From: an uncultured Clostridia bacterium
GTDB lineage: Bacteria > Bacillota > Clostridia > Oscillospirales > Ruminococcaceae
Length of the DNA: 48,002 nt
Reading direction: 5' to 3'
Assembly (NCBI GenBank): GCA_945829235.1
Contig: CALZUA010000024.1
Location: 1-48,002 of the forward strand
The notes beneath the pieces were generated by a model that saw only the letters and a program-made list of their open reading frames with translations, searched no databases and was not told where the DNA came from. The stretch's first letter is position 1. Each line of letters opens with the position of its first letter. Both the position numbers and the translations under genes were made by a program. Below, piece after piece: positions 1-8,438 of the stretch.

Positions 1-2
1 AA

Positions 3-1022
3 ATCGCGAAGTGGTGCGATGCGGATATTATCGTGTACATCGGTTGCGGCGAGCGTGGAAACGAAATGACGCAGGTTCTCGAGGAATTCAGCGAGCTGAT
101 TGACCCGAAGTCCAACCGCCCGCTCACCGACAGAACCGTCCTCATCGCGAACACCTCAAATATGCCCGTGGCGGCGCGCGAAGCGTCTATTTATACGGGA
201 ATTACGCTCGCTGAGTATTACCGAGATATGGGTTATCACATCGCGATAATGGCGGATTCCACGTCACGCTGGGCTGAGGCACTGCGCGAGATTTCGGGAC
301 GACTTGAGGAAATGCCCGCTGAGGAGGGTTTTCCCGCGTATTTGCCGTCAAGATTGTCGGAGTTTTACGAGCGCGCGGGCTATGTCAAGAATTTGAACGG
401 CACCGAAGGCTCGGTTACCATAATCGGCGCGGTTTCGCCGCAGGGCTCGGATTTTTCTGAGCCGGTTACGCAGAACACAAAGCGTTTCGTGCGCTGTTTC
501 TGGGCGCTGGACAAGTCGCTTGCCTATGCGCGTCACTATCCCGCGATTGACTGGAACAGCAGTTACTCCGAGTATGTCGAGGATTTGGCTGATTATTACA
601 ACAACATTGCGCCCGATTATATGGCGCTTCGGCAGGAAATTTCCAACATTTTGCAGGAAGAAGCCAAGCTGATGGAGATTGTAAAGCTGATTGGCGCGGA
701 CGTTTTGCCCGATGACCAAAAGCTGACGATTGAAACGGCGAGGGTTGTGCGCGTTGGTTTTCTGCAACAAAACGCGCGACACACCGAGGACACCTATGTT
801 CCGCTGATGAAACAGCGGCTGATGATGAAGGTAATTTCCGTGCTTTACCACAAGTCGCTTGACGCGCTGAAAACGGGCGTGGTGCTCTCGGACATCTTCT
901 CGCTCGGGCTGTTTGAAAAGGCAACGAAGGTGAAATACGATATCCCGAACAACCGGCTTGACTTGTTTGACGAGCTGATTTCGGAGATAAACGAGAAGAT
1001 TGACGCGCTTGCCGCGGGTTGA
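3..1022 (+). CDS. ntpA: V-type ATP synthase/ATPase subunit A, 3' part
   Basis: C-terminal 339 codons of the catalytic A subunit; the reading frame is open to the left window edge, so roughly 250 N-terminal residues including the Walker A loop lie outside. The visible part opens with IAKWCDADIIVYIGCGERGN and continues through DSTSRWAEALREISGR, typical of the nucleotide-binding core of V/A-type A subunits, then the helical C-terminal domain ending IDALAAG. It hydrolyses or makes ATP in the V1/A1 head and drives H+ or Na+ transport. ntpB and ntpD follow on the same strand, the usual A-B-D order. Oddity: after its TGA stop the last 140 bp are repeated once more (separate entry). Identification is secure; the coupling ion cannot be read from this subunit. 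Confidence 0.95.
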   Translation: MAKWCDADIIVYIGCGERGNEMTQVLEEFSELIDPKSNRPLTDRTVLIANTSNMPVAAREASIYTGITLAEYYRDMGYHIAIMADSTSRWAEALREISGRLEEMPAEEGFPAYLPSRLSEFYERAGYVKNLNGTEGSVTIIGAVSPQGSDFSEPVTQNTKRFVRCFWALDKSLAYARHYPAIDWNSSYSEYVEDLADYYNNIAPDYMALRQEISNILQEEAKLMEIVKLIGADVLPDDQKLTIETARVVRVGFLQQNARHTEDTYVPLMKQRLMMKVISVLYHKSLDALKTGVVLSDIFSLGLFEKATKVKYDIPNNRLDLFDELISEINEKIDALAAG

Positions 1023-1214
1023 TAAAAGGGAACGAACGTGCGGTTGATGAAGCGGCTCAACGCGAGCGCAACTCTCTCGGACATCTTCGCGCTCGGGCTG
1101 TTTGAAAAGGCAACGAAGGTGAAATACGATATCCCGAACAACCGGCTTGACTTGTTTGACGAGCTGATTTCGGAGATAAACGAGAAGATTGACGCGCTTG
1201 CCGCGGGTTGATAA
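885..1214 (+). repeat. Tandem duplication of the ntpA 3' end
   Basis: Bases 885-1025 recur at 1074-1214 with an offset of exactly 189 bp and, by eye, one mismatch in the main block (T/G near 900/1089) plus changes at the very end. The offset is 63 codons, so the second copy stays in the ntpA frame and ends in the same ...IDALAAG stop. It is separated from the first by TGA-TAA at 1020-1025. About 30 bp at the left of the second copy resemble ntpA more loosely. The second copy lies just before ntpB and appears to be an untranslated gene-end remnant. Confidence 0.93.
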
Positions 1215-1225
1215 GAGGTTTGAAA

Positions 1226-2620
1226 ATGAGTGTACAGTATGTTGGATTGACGGATATAAACGGCCCGCTGGTTGCGCTTGACGGCGTAAAGGGCGCGGCG
1301 TTTGACGAGATTGCGAAAATTCGCCTCGACGACGGCTCGGAGAGAATCGGGCGCGTTGTGCAGATGGAGGGCGAGAAGGTTATTTTGCAGGTGTTCGAGG
1401 GAACGAACGGAATTTCTCTCAAGAACACGCGCACGATTTTTTCGGGAAAACCGCTTGAAATCCCGCTCTCGCCCGAGATACTCGGAAGAGTGTTCAACGG
1501 TGCGGGAAAGCCTATCGACAACCTCGGCGATGTGTTCCCCGAGAAGATGGGCGATGTCAACGGGCGCGCGCTGAACCCCTATTCGCGCGATTATCCGAAA
1601 AACTATATCCACACGGGCATAAGCTCGATTGACGCGCTTATGACGCTGATTCGCGGTCAGAAGCTGCCGATATTCTCGGGCTCGGGTATGTTGCATAACA
1701 AGCTCGCCGTGCAAATCGTAAAGCAAGCGAAAATCACCGGCGAGGGCGCGAAGGATTTCGGCGTTGTTTTCGCGGCAATGGGCGTACAGAACGATGTTGC
1801 CGACTATTTCCGCCGTTCGTTCGAGGACACGGGCGCAATCGAGCGCGTTTGTATGTTCCTCAACCTTTCGAGCGACCCGATTATCGAGCGTCTGCTCACG
1901 CCGCTTTGTGCGCTGACCGCGGCAGAGTACCTCGCGTTCGAGAAAAATATGCACATTCTGGTTATTATGACCGATATGACGTCCTACGCCGAGGCACTGC
2001 GCGAGTTCTCGTCATCGAAGGGTGAAATTCCCGGCAGAAAGGGTTATCCGGGCTATTTGTACTCGAACTTGGCGGCAATTTACGAGCGTGCGGGAATTAT
2101 CAAGGGCAGTTCGGGTTCGGTTACTCAAATTCCGATTTTGACAATGCCGAACGATGACATCACTCACCCGATACCCGACCTCACGGCGTATATCACAGAG
2201 GGGCAGATTGTTTTTGACCGCGAACTTGACCGTAAGGGAATTTACCCGGGCGTATCGGTTTTGCTGTCGCTGTCGAGATTGATGAAGGACGGCATCGGCG
2301 AGGGCTTTACGCGCGGCGACCACGCGGCTGTTTCCAACCAGCTTTTCGCGGCTTACGCGAGAGTTCAGGAAGCGCGGAGCTTGGCATCGGTTATCGGCGA
2401 GGACGAGCTTTCCGAGGCAGACCGCGCGTATATGAAATTCGGCAAGTTGTTCGAGGAGAATTTCCTCAACCAAGGCTTTGACGAGAACAGAACTCTTGAT
2501 GAAACGCTGGATTTGGGCTGGGACTTGCTTTGCGCGCTACCGAGAAGCGAGCTGGACAGAGTAGACGAGAAGTTGCTTGACGAGAAGTACAATCCCGACA
2601 GAGCGCTGAAATTTATGTAA
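1226..2620 (+). CDS. ntpB: V-type ATP synthase/ATPase subunit B
   Basis: A 464-residue non-catalytic B subunit of the V1/A1 head, which alternates with A subunits in the hexamer. It starts [20 protein letters not shown] and contains ...[12 protein letters not shown]..., [13 protein letters not shown] in place of a true P-loop (as usual for B), and [20 protein letters not shown]. Length is normal for the family. The ATG at 1226 is preferred because a purine-rich AAGAGG lies 8-13 bases before it; an upstream in-frame start at 1208 would fall inside the duplicated ntpA tail. ntpD follows after 39 bp. Confidence 0.96.
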   Translation: MSVQYVGLTDINGPLVALDGVKGAAFDEIAKIRLDDGSERIGRVVQMEGEKVILQVFEGTNGISLKNTRTIFSGKPLEIPLSPEILGRVFNGAGKPIDNLGDVFPEKMGDVNGRALNPYSRDYPKNYIHTGISSIDALMTLIRGQKLPIFSGSGMLHNKLAVQIVKQAKITGEGAKDFGVVFAAMGVQNDVADYFRRSFEDTGAIERVCMFLNLSSDPIIERLLTPLCALTAAEYLAFEKNMHILVIMTDMTSYAEALREFSSSKGEIPGRKGYPGYLYSNLAAIYERAGIIKGSSGSVTQIPILTMPNDDITHPIPDLTAYITEGQIVFDRELDRKGIYPGVSVLLSLSRLMKDGIGEGFTRGDHAAVSNQLFAAYARVQEARSLASVIGEDELSEADRAYMKFGKLFEENFLNQGFDENRTLDETLDLGWDLLCALPRSELDRVDEKLLDEKYNPDRALKFM

Positions 2621-2659
2621 TTGTTGACGAAAAATCCGCGGAAAAGTAGGTGAAAAACG

Positions 2660-3274
2660 GTGGCGGAGCAAATTTTTCCCACAAAGGGCAATCTGATTAA
2701 GGTGAAGCGGTCGCTGATGCAGGCGATGCTTGGCTACGAGCTGATGGACAGGAAGCGGAGCATACTGGTGCGCGAGATGGTTGCGCTGACGGACGAAGCG
2801 CGGCGGTTGCGCTCGAGCATTGACGGGACGTTCTCCGAGGCGTACACGGCGCTCAGAAACGCGAATATAACGCTCGGTGTGGTTGCGACAGCCGCCGACT
2901 GTATTCCCGTGGAAAACTCGTTGTCGTTGTCATCGCGGTCGGTTATGGGCGTAGAGTTGCCGAAAGTGAACGCGGAAATCCGCCCGCCCGAGGAGCCGTG
3001 TTACCCGATGACCGAAACCGGCTCGGAGTTCGACAAGGCTTATATTTGCTTTAACAAGGTAAAGGAGCTTACGGTGCGGCTGGCGGAGCTTGAGAACAGT
3101 GTTTATCGGCTTGCGGTGGCAATCAAGAAAACGCAGAAGCGGCGAAACGCGCTCAAGAATATTATGATACCGAAGTTTGAGCAACAGGTTCGGTTTATCA
3201 CGAATGCGCTTGAGGAGAAGGAGCGCGAGGAGTTCTCGCGGCAAAAGGTTATCAAGAAGCGCAAAATCAGTTGA
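2660..3274 (+). CDS. ntpD: V-type ATP synthase/ATPase subunit D
   Basis: A 204-residue central-stalk subunit that couples rotation of the head to the membrane rotor. It begins MAEQIFPTKGNLIKVKRSL, the conserved N-terminal pattern of subunit D, and is mostly helical and charged, consistent with the antiparallel coiled coil that enters the A3B3 hexamer. The start is GTG at 2660 with AGGTG 8 bases upstream. It is the last gene of the operon here; repeat material and a terminator hairpin follow. Length and position support the call strongly. Confidence 0.95.
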   Translation: MAEQIFPTKGNLIKVKRSLMQAMLGYELMDRKRSILVREMVALTDEARRLRSSIDGTFSEAYTALRNANITLGVVATAADCIPVENSLSLSSRSVMGVELPKVNAEIRPPEEPCYPMTETGSEFDKAYICFNKVKELTVRLAELENSVYRLAVAIKKTQKRRNALKNIMIPKFEQQVRFITNALEEKEREEFSRQKVIKKRKIS

Positions 3275-3280
3275 AAATTT

Positions 3281-3410
3281 TCGCGAAGTTGTAATTGAGC
3301 ACCGCGAAGCGAAAAAAGTCTTTTTGAAATGTCCCCGAGAAACCTTCGGTTTCCCTAACCTTTTTCTTCAGAAAAAGTTTTCTGGCCGCCGGAGGCACTG
3401 GAGCGAAGCG
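3281..3410 (+). repeat. Dispersed repeat family A, copy 1
   Basis: Intergenic element sharing the order GAGCACCGCGAAGCG, an A-run plus GTCTTTTT, a long hairpin around CTTTTTCTTCAGAAAAAG, GCCGCCGGAGGCACT and GCGAAGCG with copies at 3771, 6127, 9933 and 25565. This copy and copy 2 also carry a small GAAACC/GGTTTC hairpin. It lies just after the ntpD stop in sense orientation. Confidence 0.88.
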
Positions 3411-3549
3411 TAAAAATCCAAAAAAAGAACAATTTCGCAAACTTATTGTATACAAACCGTCTTAAAAATCAGTTTCGCGACCATTGCCAAAATTTTTTTG
3501 CGAACGCAAAAAAATTCGCAAATCCCATTTATCAAAGTAATCATAACGG

Positions 3550-3579
3550 AAAAACTCGGAGTTAGCGCCCCGAGTTTTT
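3550..3579 (+). terminator. Rho-independent terminator after the V-ATPase operon
   Basis: AAAAACTCGG and CCGAGTTTTT pair around a 10-base loop, with TCTC after the T-run. The A-run on the left makes it potentially bidirectional, so it could also stop relA transcripts. Confidence 0.75.
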
Positions 3580-3770
3580 CTCTTATTCAAAGTTTGGTTT
3601 ATGGGAGAGATTTCGATGCATTTCAAATTTTCCTCTTAAGCTTGATTTGTTGAAAGGGATTTGCTATTTTTTTGACGTTCGTCAAAAAAATTTGGCAATG
3701 GTTGTGAAACTAGAGGATAAGTCGGCTTGATTATGCATAGTTTGCGAAATCGTCCTTTTTTGATTTTGCG

Positions 3771-3905
3771 GCTTCGCCTTCAGTGGTCGCTTCGCTTCAG
3801 TCTTGGAACCTTTTTCTGAAGAAAAAGGTTAGGGAAACCGAAGGTTTCTCGCAAACACTCCAAAAAGACTTTTGTACGCTTCGCGGTGCTCAATTACAGC
3901 TCTGC
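3771..3905 (-). repeat. Dispersed repeat family A, copy 2
   Basis: Reverse-strand copy of family A, directly downstream of relA and in the same orientation relative to relA as copy 1 has to ntpD. Read on the minus strand it runs GAGCACCGCGAAGCG, GTCTTTTTGG, the GAAACC hairpin, the CTTTTTCTTCAGAAAAAG hairpin, then two GCGAAGC modules. It forms the right arm of the large inverted repeat. Confidence 0.88.
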
Positions 3906-3910
3906 AAAAA

Positions 3911-6082
3911 TCACTGCTTTCCAGTTCTATCCGCCGAAATAACGCCCGGTATCTTCCGCAAACGCAGAATAACATTCCCGAGCTGTTCCACGCCCGCAAT
4001 CTCAATGGTTATAACAAGGTTGGTATTGCCGTTCTTCAGGCGGTGCATATTCATCTCGTGCATCGGGATATGATTCGCCGCAATCGCCGCCGTAATATCC
4101 GCGATAACCGACGACGTCTGCTCCGCGATAATGTCAATCGTAGCGCGGTACGACGCGTCATCCGCGCCCGCCCACGACGCCTTAATCCAACGCTCGCGGT
4201 TCTCCTCGCTGTCCATATTGTTCAGCACGTTCACGCAGTCCTGCTTGTGTATCGAAACACCGAAACCGCGCGTCACAAAGCCGATTATCGGGTCGCCGGG
4301 AAGCGGATTACAGCATTGCGCGAATTTTATCAGACAGTTGTCCACGCCCTCGACAATAACGCCTTTTTTGCGGCTTCGCTGGTTGGTTTGCTCGATATTT
4401 TCCTCGCTCGTCATCAAAACGGGCGGTGCCGCTTGAGCACGAGCTTGGCTGTCCTTAATTCTCTGGATAATTTTGGTTGTGGCAACACCGCCGTAGCCGA
4501 CAGCCGCGTACAAATCGTCAACCGAGTCAACGTGCGCCCGCAACGCGGCTTCTTTCAGAATATCCTCGTCAAGCGGGATTGCGTTGCGCTTAAACTCGCG
4601 CTCAAGCTCTTCCTTGCCGCGCTCAATGTTCTCGTCACGGCGCTCGCGCTTGAACCACGAGCGGATTTTCGCCTTCGCTTCGGTTGTTTTGGCGATGTTC
4701 ATCCAGTTTCGGTTCGGACCGTAATTCGGTGAACCGCTGGTGAAAATCTCGACAATATCGCCCGTCTTGACCTGATAATCAAACGGCACCATACGCCCGC
4801 CAACCTTCGCGCCGGTCATTTTGTTGCCGACCTCGGAGTGCACGGCGTAAGCGAAATCGATAACATTTGCGCCGAGCGGGAGCGTGAAAATATCGCCCTT
4901 CGGCGAGAACACAAACACCTCGTCCTGCGACAAATCGTTCTTGATAGCCTCGGTAATTTGTTCAACATCATCGCTTTCCTGTTGACGCTCGAGAAGCTGT
5001 CTAATCCAATCAAAGCGCTTTTCACCCGCAACGTTTCCTTTAAGACCGGCTTTGTACTTCCAGTGTGCCGCGATACCGTACTGCGCGGTGTTGTGCATCT
5101 CAACGGTTCTGATTTGCACCTCAAACGGAATTCCCTCTTTGCCGATAACGGTTGTGTGAAGCGATTGATAACGGTTAGGCTTGGGGGTTGCGATATAGTC
5201 CTTGAAGCGGTAGGGGAGCGGGTTGAAGAGGTCGTGGATAACGCCGAGCACGTTGTAGCACTCGATGACGGTCTGCACGATAATCCGCACCGCGTAGATA
5301 TCATAAATCTCATCAAACGGCTTGTTCTTGACGTACATTTTTTTGTAGATACTGTACACCGACTTGACGCGTCCCTCGATAACAGGCGGTGGGTCGATAT
5401 CGGTGATACGCTCGCGGATACGCGCGATAATCTTGCCGATAAAGGTGTCGCGCTCCTCTTTATGCAAGTCGAGCAGCCGTTCAACCTCCTGCGCACCGTA
5501 AGGGTCGAGGTAGTGAATGGCAATAGTTTCCATCTCGTCCTTGACGTCGCTCATACCGAGGCGGTGCGCGATAGGCGCGTAGAAGTTCATCGTTTCGAGA
5601 GAGGTTTTGCGTTGTTTTTCGGGAGGGCGCGCGTAAAGTGTGCGCATATTGTGGAGACGGTCGGCGAGCTTGATGATGATAACGCGGATATCCTTGCTCA
5701 TCGCCATGAGGATTTTGCGGATATTTTCGGCGTGCTGTTCCTCCTTGGAGTTGAGGGGGACTTTACCGATTTTTGTTACACCGTCAACGAGCAGAGCTAC
5801 GTCATCGCCGAACTTTTTGCGGATTTCGTCCAAATCGATATCGGTGTCCTCAACGACGTCGTGGAGGAGGGCGGCGCAGATGGTATCGGTGTCCATAAAA
5901 TAGTCCATCAAAATCATCGCGACGGAGAGCGGGTGAGTGATGTACTTTTCGCCCGAGGAGCGCATTTGACCGTCGTGGGCTTTGTCGGCGAGGTCGTAGG
6001 CGCGGCGGATTTTGTCGGCGTCGTATTGCTTGTCGGCGTCGATGACGCGCTTCATTAAGACATCGATTGTTACATTTTCCAT
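3911..6082 (-). CDS. relA: Bifunctional (p)ppGpp synthetase/hydrolase (Rel/SpoT family)
   Basis: A 723-residue long RSH protein controlling the stringent response by making and degrading (p)ppGpp. Domains in order: HD hydrolase with His50 and His74-Asp75 in ALLHDVVEDT; synthetase with GRVKSVYSIYKKM (about 237-249) and TPKPNRYQSLHTTV (about 299-312); TGS (about 387-448); and a C-terminal ACT domain (about 650-723). The intact HD motif and complete synthetase motifs suggest both activities are kept, as in Gram-positive Rel. The ATG start has GGAAGTG upstream. recJ lies 181 bp upstream on the same strand with a family A repeat between, so an operon is possible but not shown. Length is normal. 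Confidence 0.96.
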   Translation of the reverse strand: MENVTIDVLMKRVIDADKQYDADKIRRAYDLADKAHDGQMRSSGEKYITHPLSVAMILMDYFMDTDTICAALLHDVVEDTDIDLDEIRKKFGDDVALLVDGVTKIGKVPLNSKEEQHAENIRKILMAMSKDIRVIIIKLADRLHNMRTLYARPPEKQRKTSLETMNFYAPIAHRLGMSDVKDEMETIAIHYLDPYGAQEVERLLDLHKEERDTFIGKIIARIRERITDIDPPPVIEGRVKSVYSIYKKMYVKNKPFDEIYDIYAVRIIVQTVIECYNVLGVIHDLFNPLPYRFKDYIATPKPNRYQSLHTTVIGKEGIPFEVQIRTVEMHNTAQYGIAAHWKYKAGLKGNVAGEKRFDWIRQLLERQQESDDVEQITEAIKNDLSQDEVFVFSPKGDIFTLPLGANVIDFAYAVHSEVGNKMTGAKVGGRMVPFDYQVKTGDIVEIFTSGSPNYGPNRNWMNIAKTTEAKAKIRSWFKRERRDENIERGKEELEREFKRNAIPLDEDILKEAALRAHVDSVDDLYAAVGYGGVATTKIIQRIKDSQARAQAAPPVLMTSEENIEQTNQRSRKKGVIVEGVDNCLIKFAQCCNPLPGDPIIGFVTRGFGVSIHKQDCVNVLNNMDSEENRERWIKASWAGADDASYRATIDIIAEQTSSVIADITAAIAANHIPMHEMNMHRLKNGNTNLVITIEIAGVEQLGNVILRLRKIPGVISADRTGKQ

Positions 6083-6126
6083 AAAATCACTTCCAAAAAA
6101 CAGTTTAGGGTAATGCTGAAAAAACT

Positions 6127-6263
6127 TCTCGCAAAGCCGTAATCGAGCACCGCGAAGCGAAAAAAGTCTTTTTGGAGGTCAAGGAACCTTTTTCTTCAGA
6201 AAAAGGTTCTTTGCCGCCGGAGGCACTCGGCGCGAAGCGCCGCTACTCGCGGCGAAGCCGCGC
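6127..6263 (+). repeat. Dispersed repeat family A, copy 3
   Basis: Fills the recJ-relA gap and abuts the recJ stop codon. The long hairpin here has outer pairs AAGGAACC/GGTTCTTT instead of CAGAAACC/GGTTTCTG in copy 5, so pairing is kept while sequence differs. It ends with two GAA-loop mini-hairpins, GGCGCGAAGCGCC and GCGGCGAAGCCGC. Relative to the flanking minus-strand genes it is antisense. Confidence 0.88.
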
Positions 6264-8279
6264 CTACTCGGCAAGCCTCGCCAAAATCCCCTCTTTGAAC
6301 AAATCCCGTTTCTCCTTCGCGGGAACAATTCGCGCGCGCTCGCCGTCAAATTGCGCCAAATTCGCTTCACAGAAGGCGGTGACGGCGATTTTGAGCATAC
6401 AGTAGTTGACCGAGCCGTCAAAAACCGCGAGCTGTTCAAGGGTGAGCCGACCGTTGTTTTGGCGCAACAAGTCGTAGATTTTCATCAAGTCTTGGCGGCT
6501 CTGCGGGACAATCCTCGGCAACAGCCGCTTGTCAAATCCCTCGCCGCGCAAAATCGCATCGGAAACCCGCCTTGCCGCAAAAAATCTGTCCTCGCGGAAG
6601 CCTGTCGGGCGGTAGTCGATGAGCTTGAGCTGAACGCTTTTCGTGTCGTTGTACTCGTTGATTTCGGCGTGCGCGATGATGTCGATTTTATCGCCCGTTT
6701 CCGCGGCAAAATCGCTGTAGCTTATCTTGAACGAGAGCGCGCGCAAATTCGCGTTCCCGCACTTGATGTCGAGCGATATGTACTTGCCGTCCTTGAGCGC
6801 GCGCTTTGCCTTAATTTCGCAGTTCTCGAGCAGGAACACGGGCTTCGCAAAGCCCTCGCCGAGCGGCTCCAGACGGTTCAGCGCCTCGATATTTCCAACG
6901 CTCAGCATATCTCCCGTCACGCGCAAATCCGCATAAAGCTCCGTTTCGGGCATTGTCGGGTAATGCGCCGCGGCGTACTCCTCGATTTTGCGCTTGAACT
7001 CGTTAATCTCGTCAACTTTTACGGAGAAACCGCCCGCCATCGGGTGCCCGCCGAACTTTGTGAGATACGCGGAGCAGTGGTTGAGCAGACCGTAAATCGA
7101 GAAATTCCCGACGCTTCGGCACGAGCCGCGCCCCTCGCCGTTTTCGATTGCGACAACGATTGTCGGCTTGCCGTATTTCTCGACAATTCTCGCGCAGACG
7201 ATGCCGATAACGCCCGCGTGCCAGCCCTCGCCCGCGAGGAAAATCACGCGTTTCGCGAGAATAGACGGGTCGGCTTCGATTTGCTTTTGAATATCGTCGT
7301 AAATTTTCTGCTCGATTTCACGCCGTTTTGCGTTCGTTTGAACAATATTTTCGCACAACCGAGCGGCTTCACCCGCGTCCTTTGCCAACAACAGCCGCAC
7401 CGCTTTTTCAGCGGACTCAACACGTCCCGCCGAGTTTATCGCTGGGCAAATCTTGAACGCGATATCGGTCGCGGTGAGGTTTTTCGTGGAAAGTCCCGCG
7501 GAAGAAATCAGCCTTTTCAAGCCCTCGTTGCCCGCGTTTTTGAGCACCTCAAGCCCCTTTTTCACGATAAACCTGTTTTCATCGCGAATCGGCATTACAT
7601 CGCCGATTGTGCCAACCATAGCCAAATCCGCGTAGTTATCGAGAATATAATCCGTGTCCTCCTCAAGCGCGCAGAGAAGCTTCAGTACAACTCCCGCTCC
7701 GCACAAATCCTTGAATTGCGAGTAATCATCGGCGCGGTTCGGGTTAACGCACGCATCGCACGCGGGGAGCGTTTCCCCGGGCTGGTGGTGGTCGGTGATA
7801 ACGAGCTTCACGCCTTGGCTCTTGATAAACTCGGCTTCCTCGAGCGCATTCACGCCGTTGTCAACCGTGATGATAAGCCCCGTGCCGCTTGCGATGATTT
7901 TTTTCAACGCAGGAATGTTCATACCAAACCCCTCGGAGCGTTCGGGAATGTAGAAGTCAACCTCCGCACCAAGCGAGTCAAGGTAGTTGTACATCATAAC
8001 CGTGCTGGTTACGCCGTCGCAGTCGTAGTCGCCGAAAATCGTGATTTTGTCGCCGCTTTCGAGCGCCTCCGTGATAACCTCAACCGCCTTCTCGATATCG
8101 GCAGGCAATGGTTCTTCCATAAACTTACCCTCGGAGCTTGACAGGTCATCGAACAGCTTCTCGGCAACTTTTTTCGTGTGAATACCGCGCGCGGACAGAA
8201 TTTTCCCGAGGAAGCTTCCGTATTCCGCGCAAATTTCCTCATCGGCAAATTCTGCCGCGGGAACAATCCATTTTCTCAA
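6264..8279 (-). CDS. recJ: Single-stranded-DNA-specific exonuclease RecJ
   Basis: A 671-residue DHH-family 5'-3' single-strand exonuclease used in recombination and repair. The metal-binding motifs are visible: GDYDCDGVTST (Asp84, Asp86), TVDNG (about 149-153), and the signature TDHHQPGE (Asp163-His164-His165). The DHHA1 motif GGHPMAGGFSV lies near residue 395, followed by the RecJ OB region. The start is TTG at 8279, chosen because AAGGAG is 7 bases upstream and no better start is nearby. purB lies 159 bp upstream, separated by a degenerate copy of the purB 3' end. Length is somewhat above the classic 570-residue enzyme, with extra C-terminal sequence as in other clostridial RecJ. Confidence 0.95.
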   Translation of the reverse strand: MRKWIVPAAEFADEEICAEYGSFLGKILSARGIHTKKVAEKLFDDLSSSEGKFMEEPLPADIEKAVEVITEALESGDKITIFGDYDCDGVTSTVMMYNYLDSLGAEVDFYIPERSEGFGMNIPALKKIIASGTGLIITVDNGVNALEEAEFIKSQGVKLVITDHHQPGETLPACDACVNPNRADDYSQFKDLCGAGVVLKLLCALEEDTDYILDNYADLAMVGTIGDVMPIRDENRFIVKKGLEVLKNAGNEGLKRLISSAGLSTKNLTATDIAFKICPAINSAGRVESAEKAVRLLLAKDAGEAARLCENIVQTNAKRREIEQKIYDDIQKQIEADPSILAKRVIFLAGEGWHAGVIGIVCARIVEKYGKPTIVVAIENGEGRGSCRSVGNFSIYGLLNHCSAYLTKFGGHPMAGGFSVKVDEINEFKRKIEEYAAAHYPTMPETELYADLRVTGDMLSVGNIEALNRLEPLGEGFAKPVFLLENCEIKAKRALKDGKYISLDIKCGNANLRALSFKISYSDFAAETGDKIDIIAHAEINEYNDTKSVQLKLIDYRPTGFREDRFFAARRVSDAILRGEGFDKRLLPRIVPQSRQDLMKIYDLLRQNNGRLTLEQLAVFDGSVNYCMLKIAVTAFCEANLAQFDGERARIVPAKEKRDLFKEGILARLAE

Positions 8280-8292
8280 ATTTATTCTCCTT

Positions 8293-8380
8293 AAACGCTA
8301 AGCTCTGCTTTTTCGCCGAGCGGTACTTTTGTCGAGAACGCGCTTGGTGAAATTGCAAAGTCTGTTCAACAAACAACGCG
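8293..8380 (-). pseudogene. Degenerate second copy of the purB 3' end
   Basis: On the plus strand, 8293-8320 matches 8441-8468 (the reverse complement of the purB C-terminal codons EKAELSV and stop) with one mismatch in 28 bases. Weaker similarity continues for another 50-60 bases: GGTGAAATTGCAAAG here against GAATGAAATCGCGAAG in purB. Read on the minus strand it gives the same ...GEKAELSV end with a TAA stop. It has no start of its own, so it is a gene-end echo rather than a gene. Confidence 0.8.
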
Positions 8381-8438
8381 CCATTTCAAATGCTTCCGCG
8401 ATAACCGAAACCGTTTTCGATAACCGCCGAACGCTTCA

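Larger units (their letters stand above)
3275..3910. other. Spacer between convergent ntpD and relA forming a large inverted repeat
   Basis: No gene is seen in these 636 bp. The left part (about 3281-3515) and the reverse complement of the right part (about 3667-3905) align over most of their length. They share the family A repeat, then AATTTCGCAAACT/GATTTCGCAAACT, then ACCATTGCCAAA followed by T7-GCG or T7-GACG hairpins. A terminator hairpin at 3550-3579 sits in the centre. Each convergent gene therefore ends in the same downstream module, pointing in its own direction. Confidence 0.8.

Noticed and set aside
845-1954. Minus-strand frame over ntpA/ntpB with an internal protein repeat
   Set aside because: The repeat is only the ntpA 3' duplication read backwards.
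4838-6058. Long plus-strand open frame (about 400 codons) opposite relA
   Set aside because: Mirror of a real gene on the other strand; product is low in recognisable motifs and no ribosome-binding site fits.
6351-8141. Open frame of nearly 600 codons opposite recJ
   Set aside because: Caused by the codon usage of recJ; the opposite frame carries all DHH motifs.
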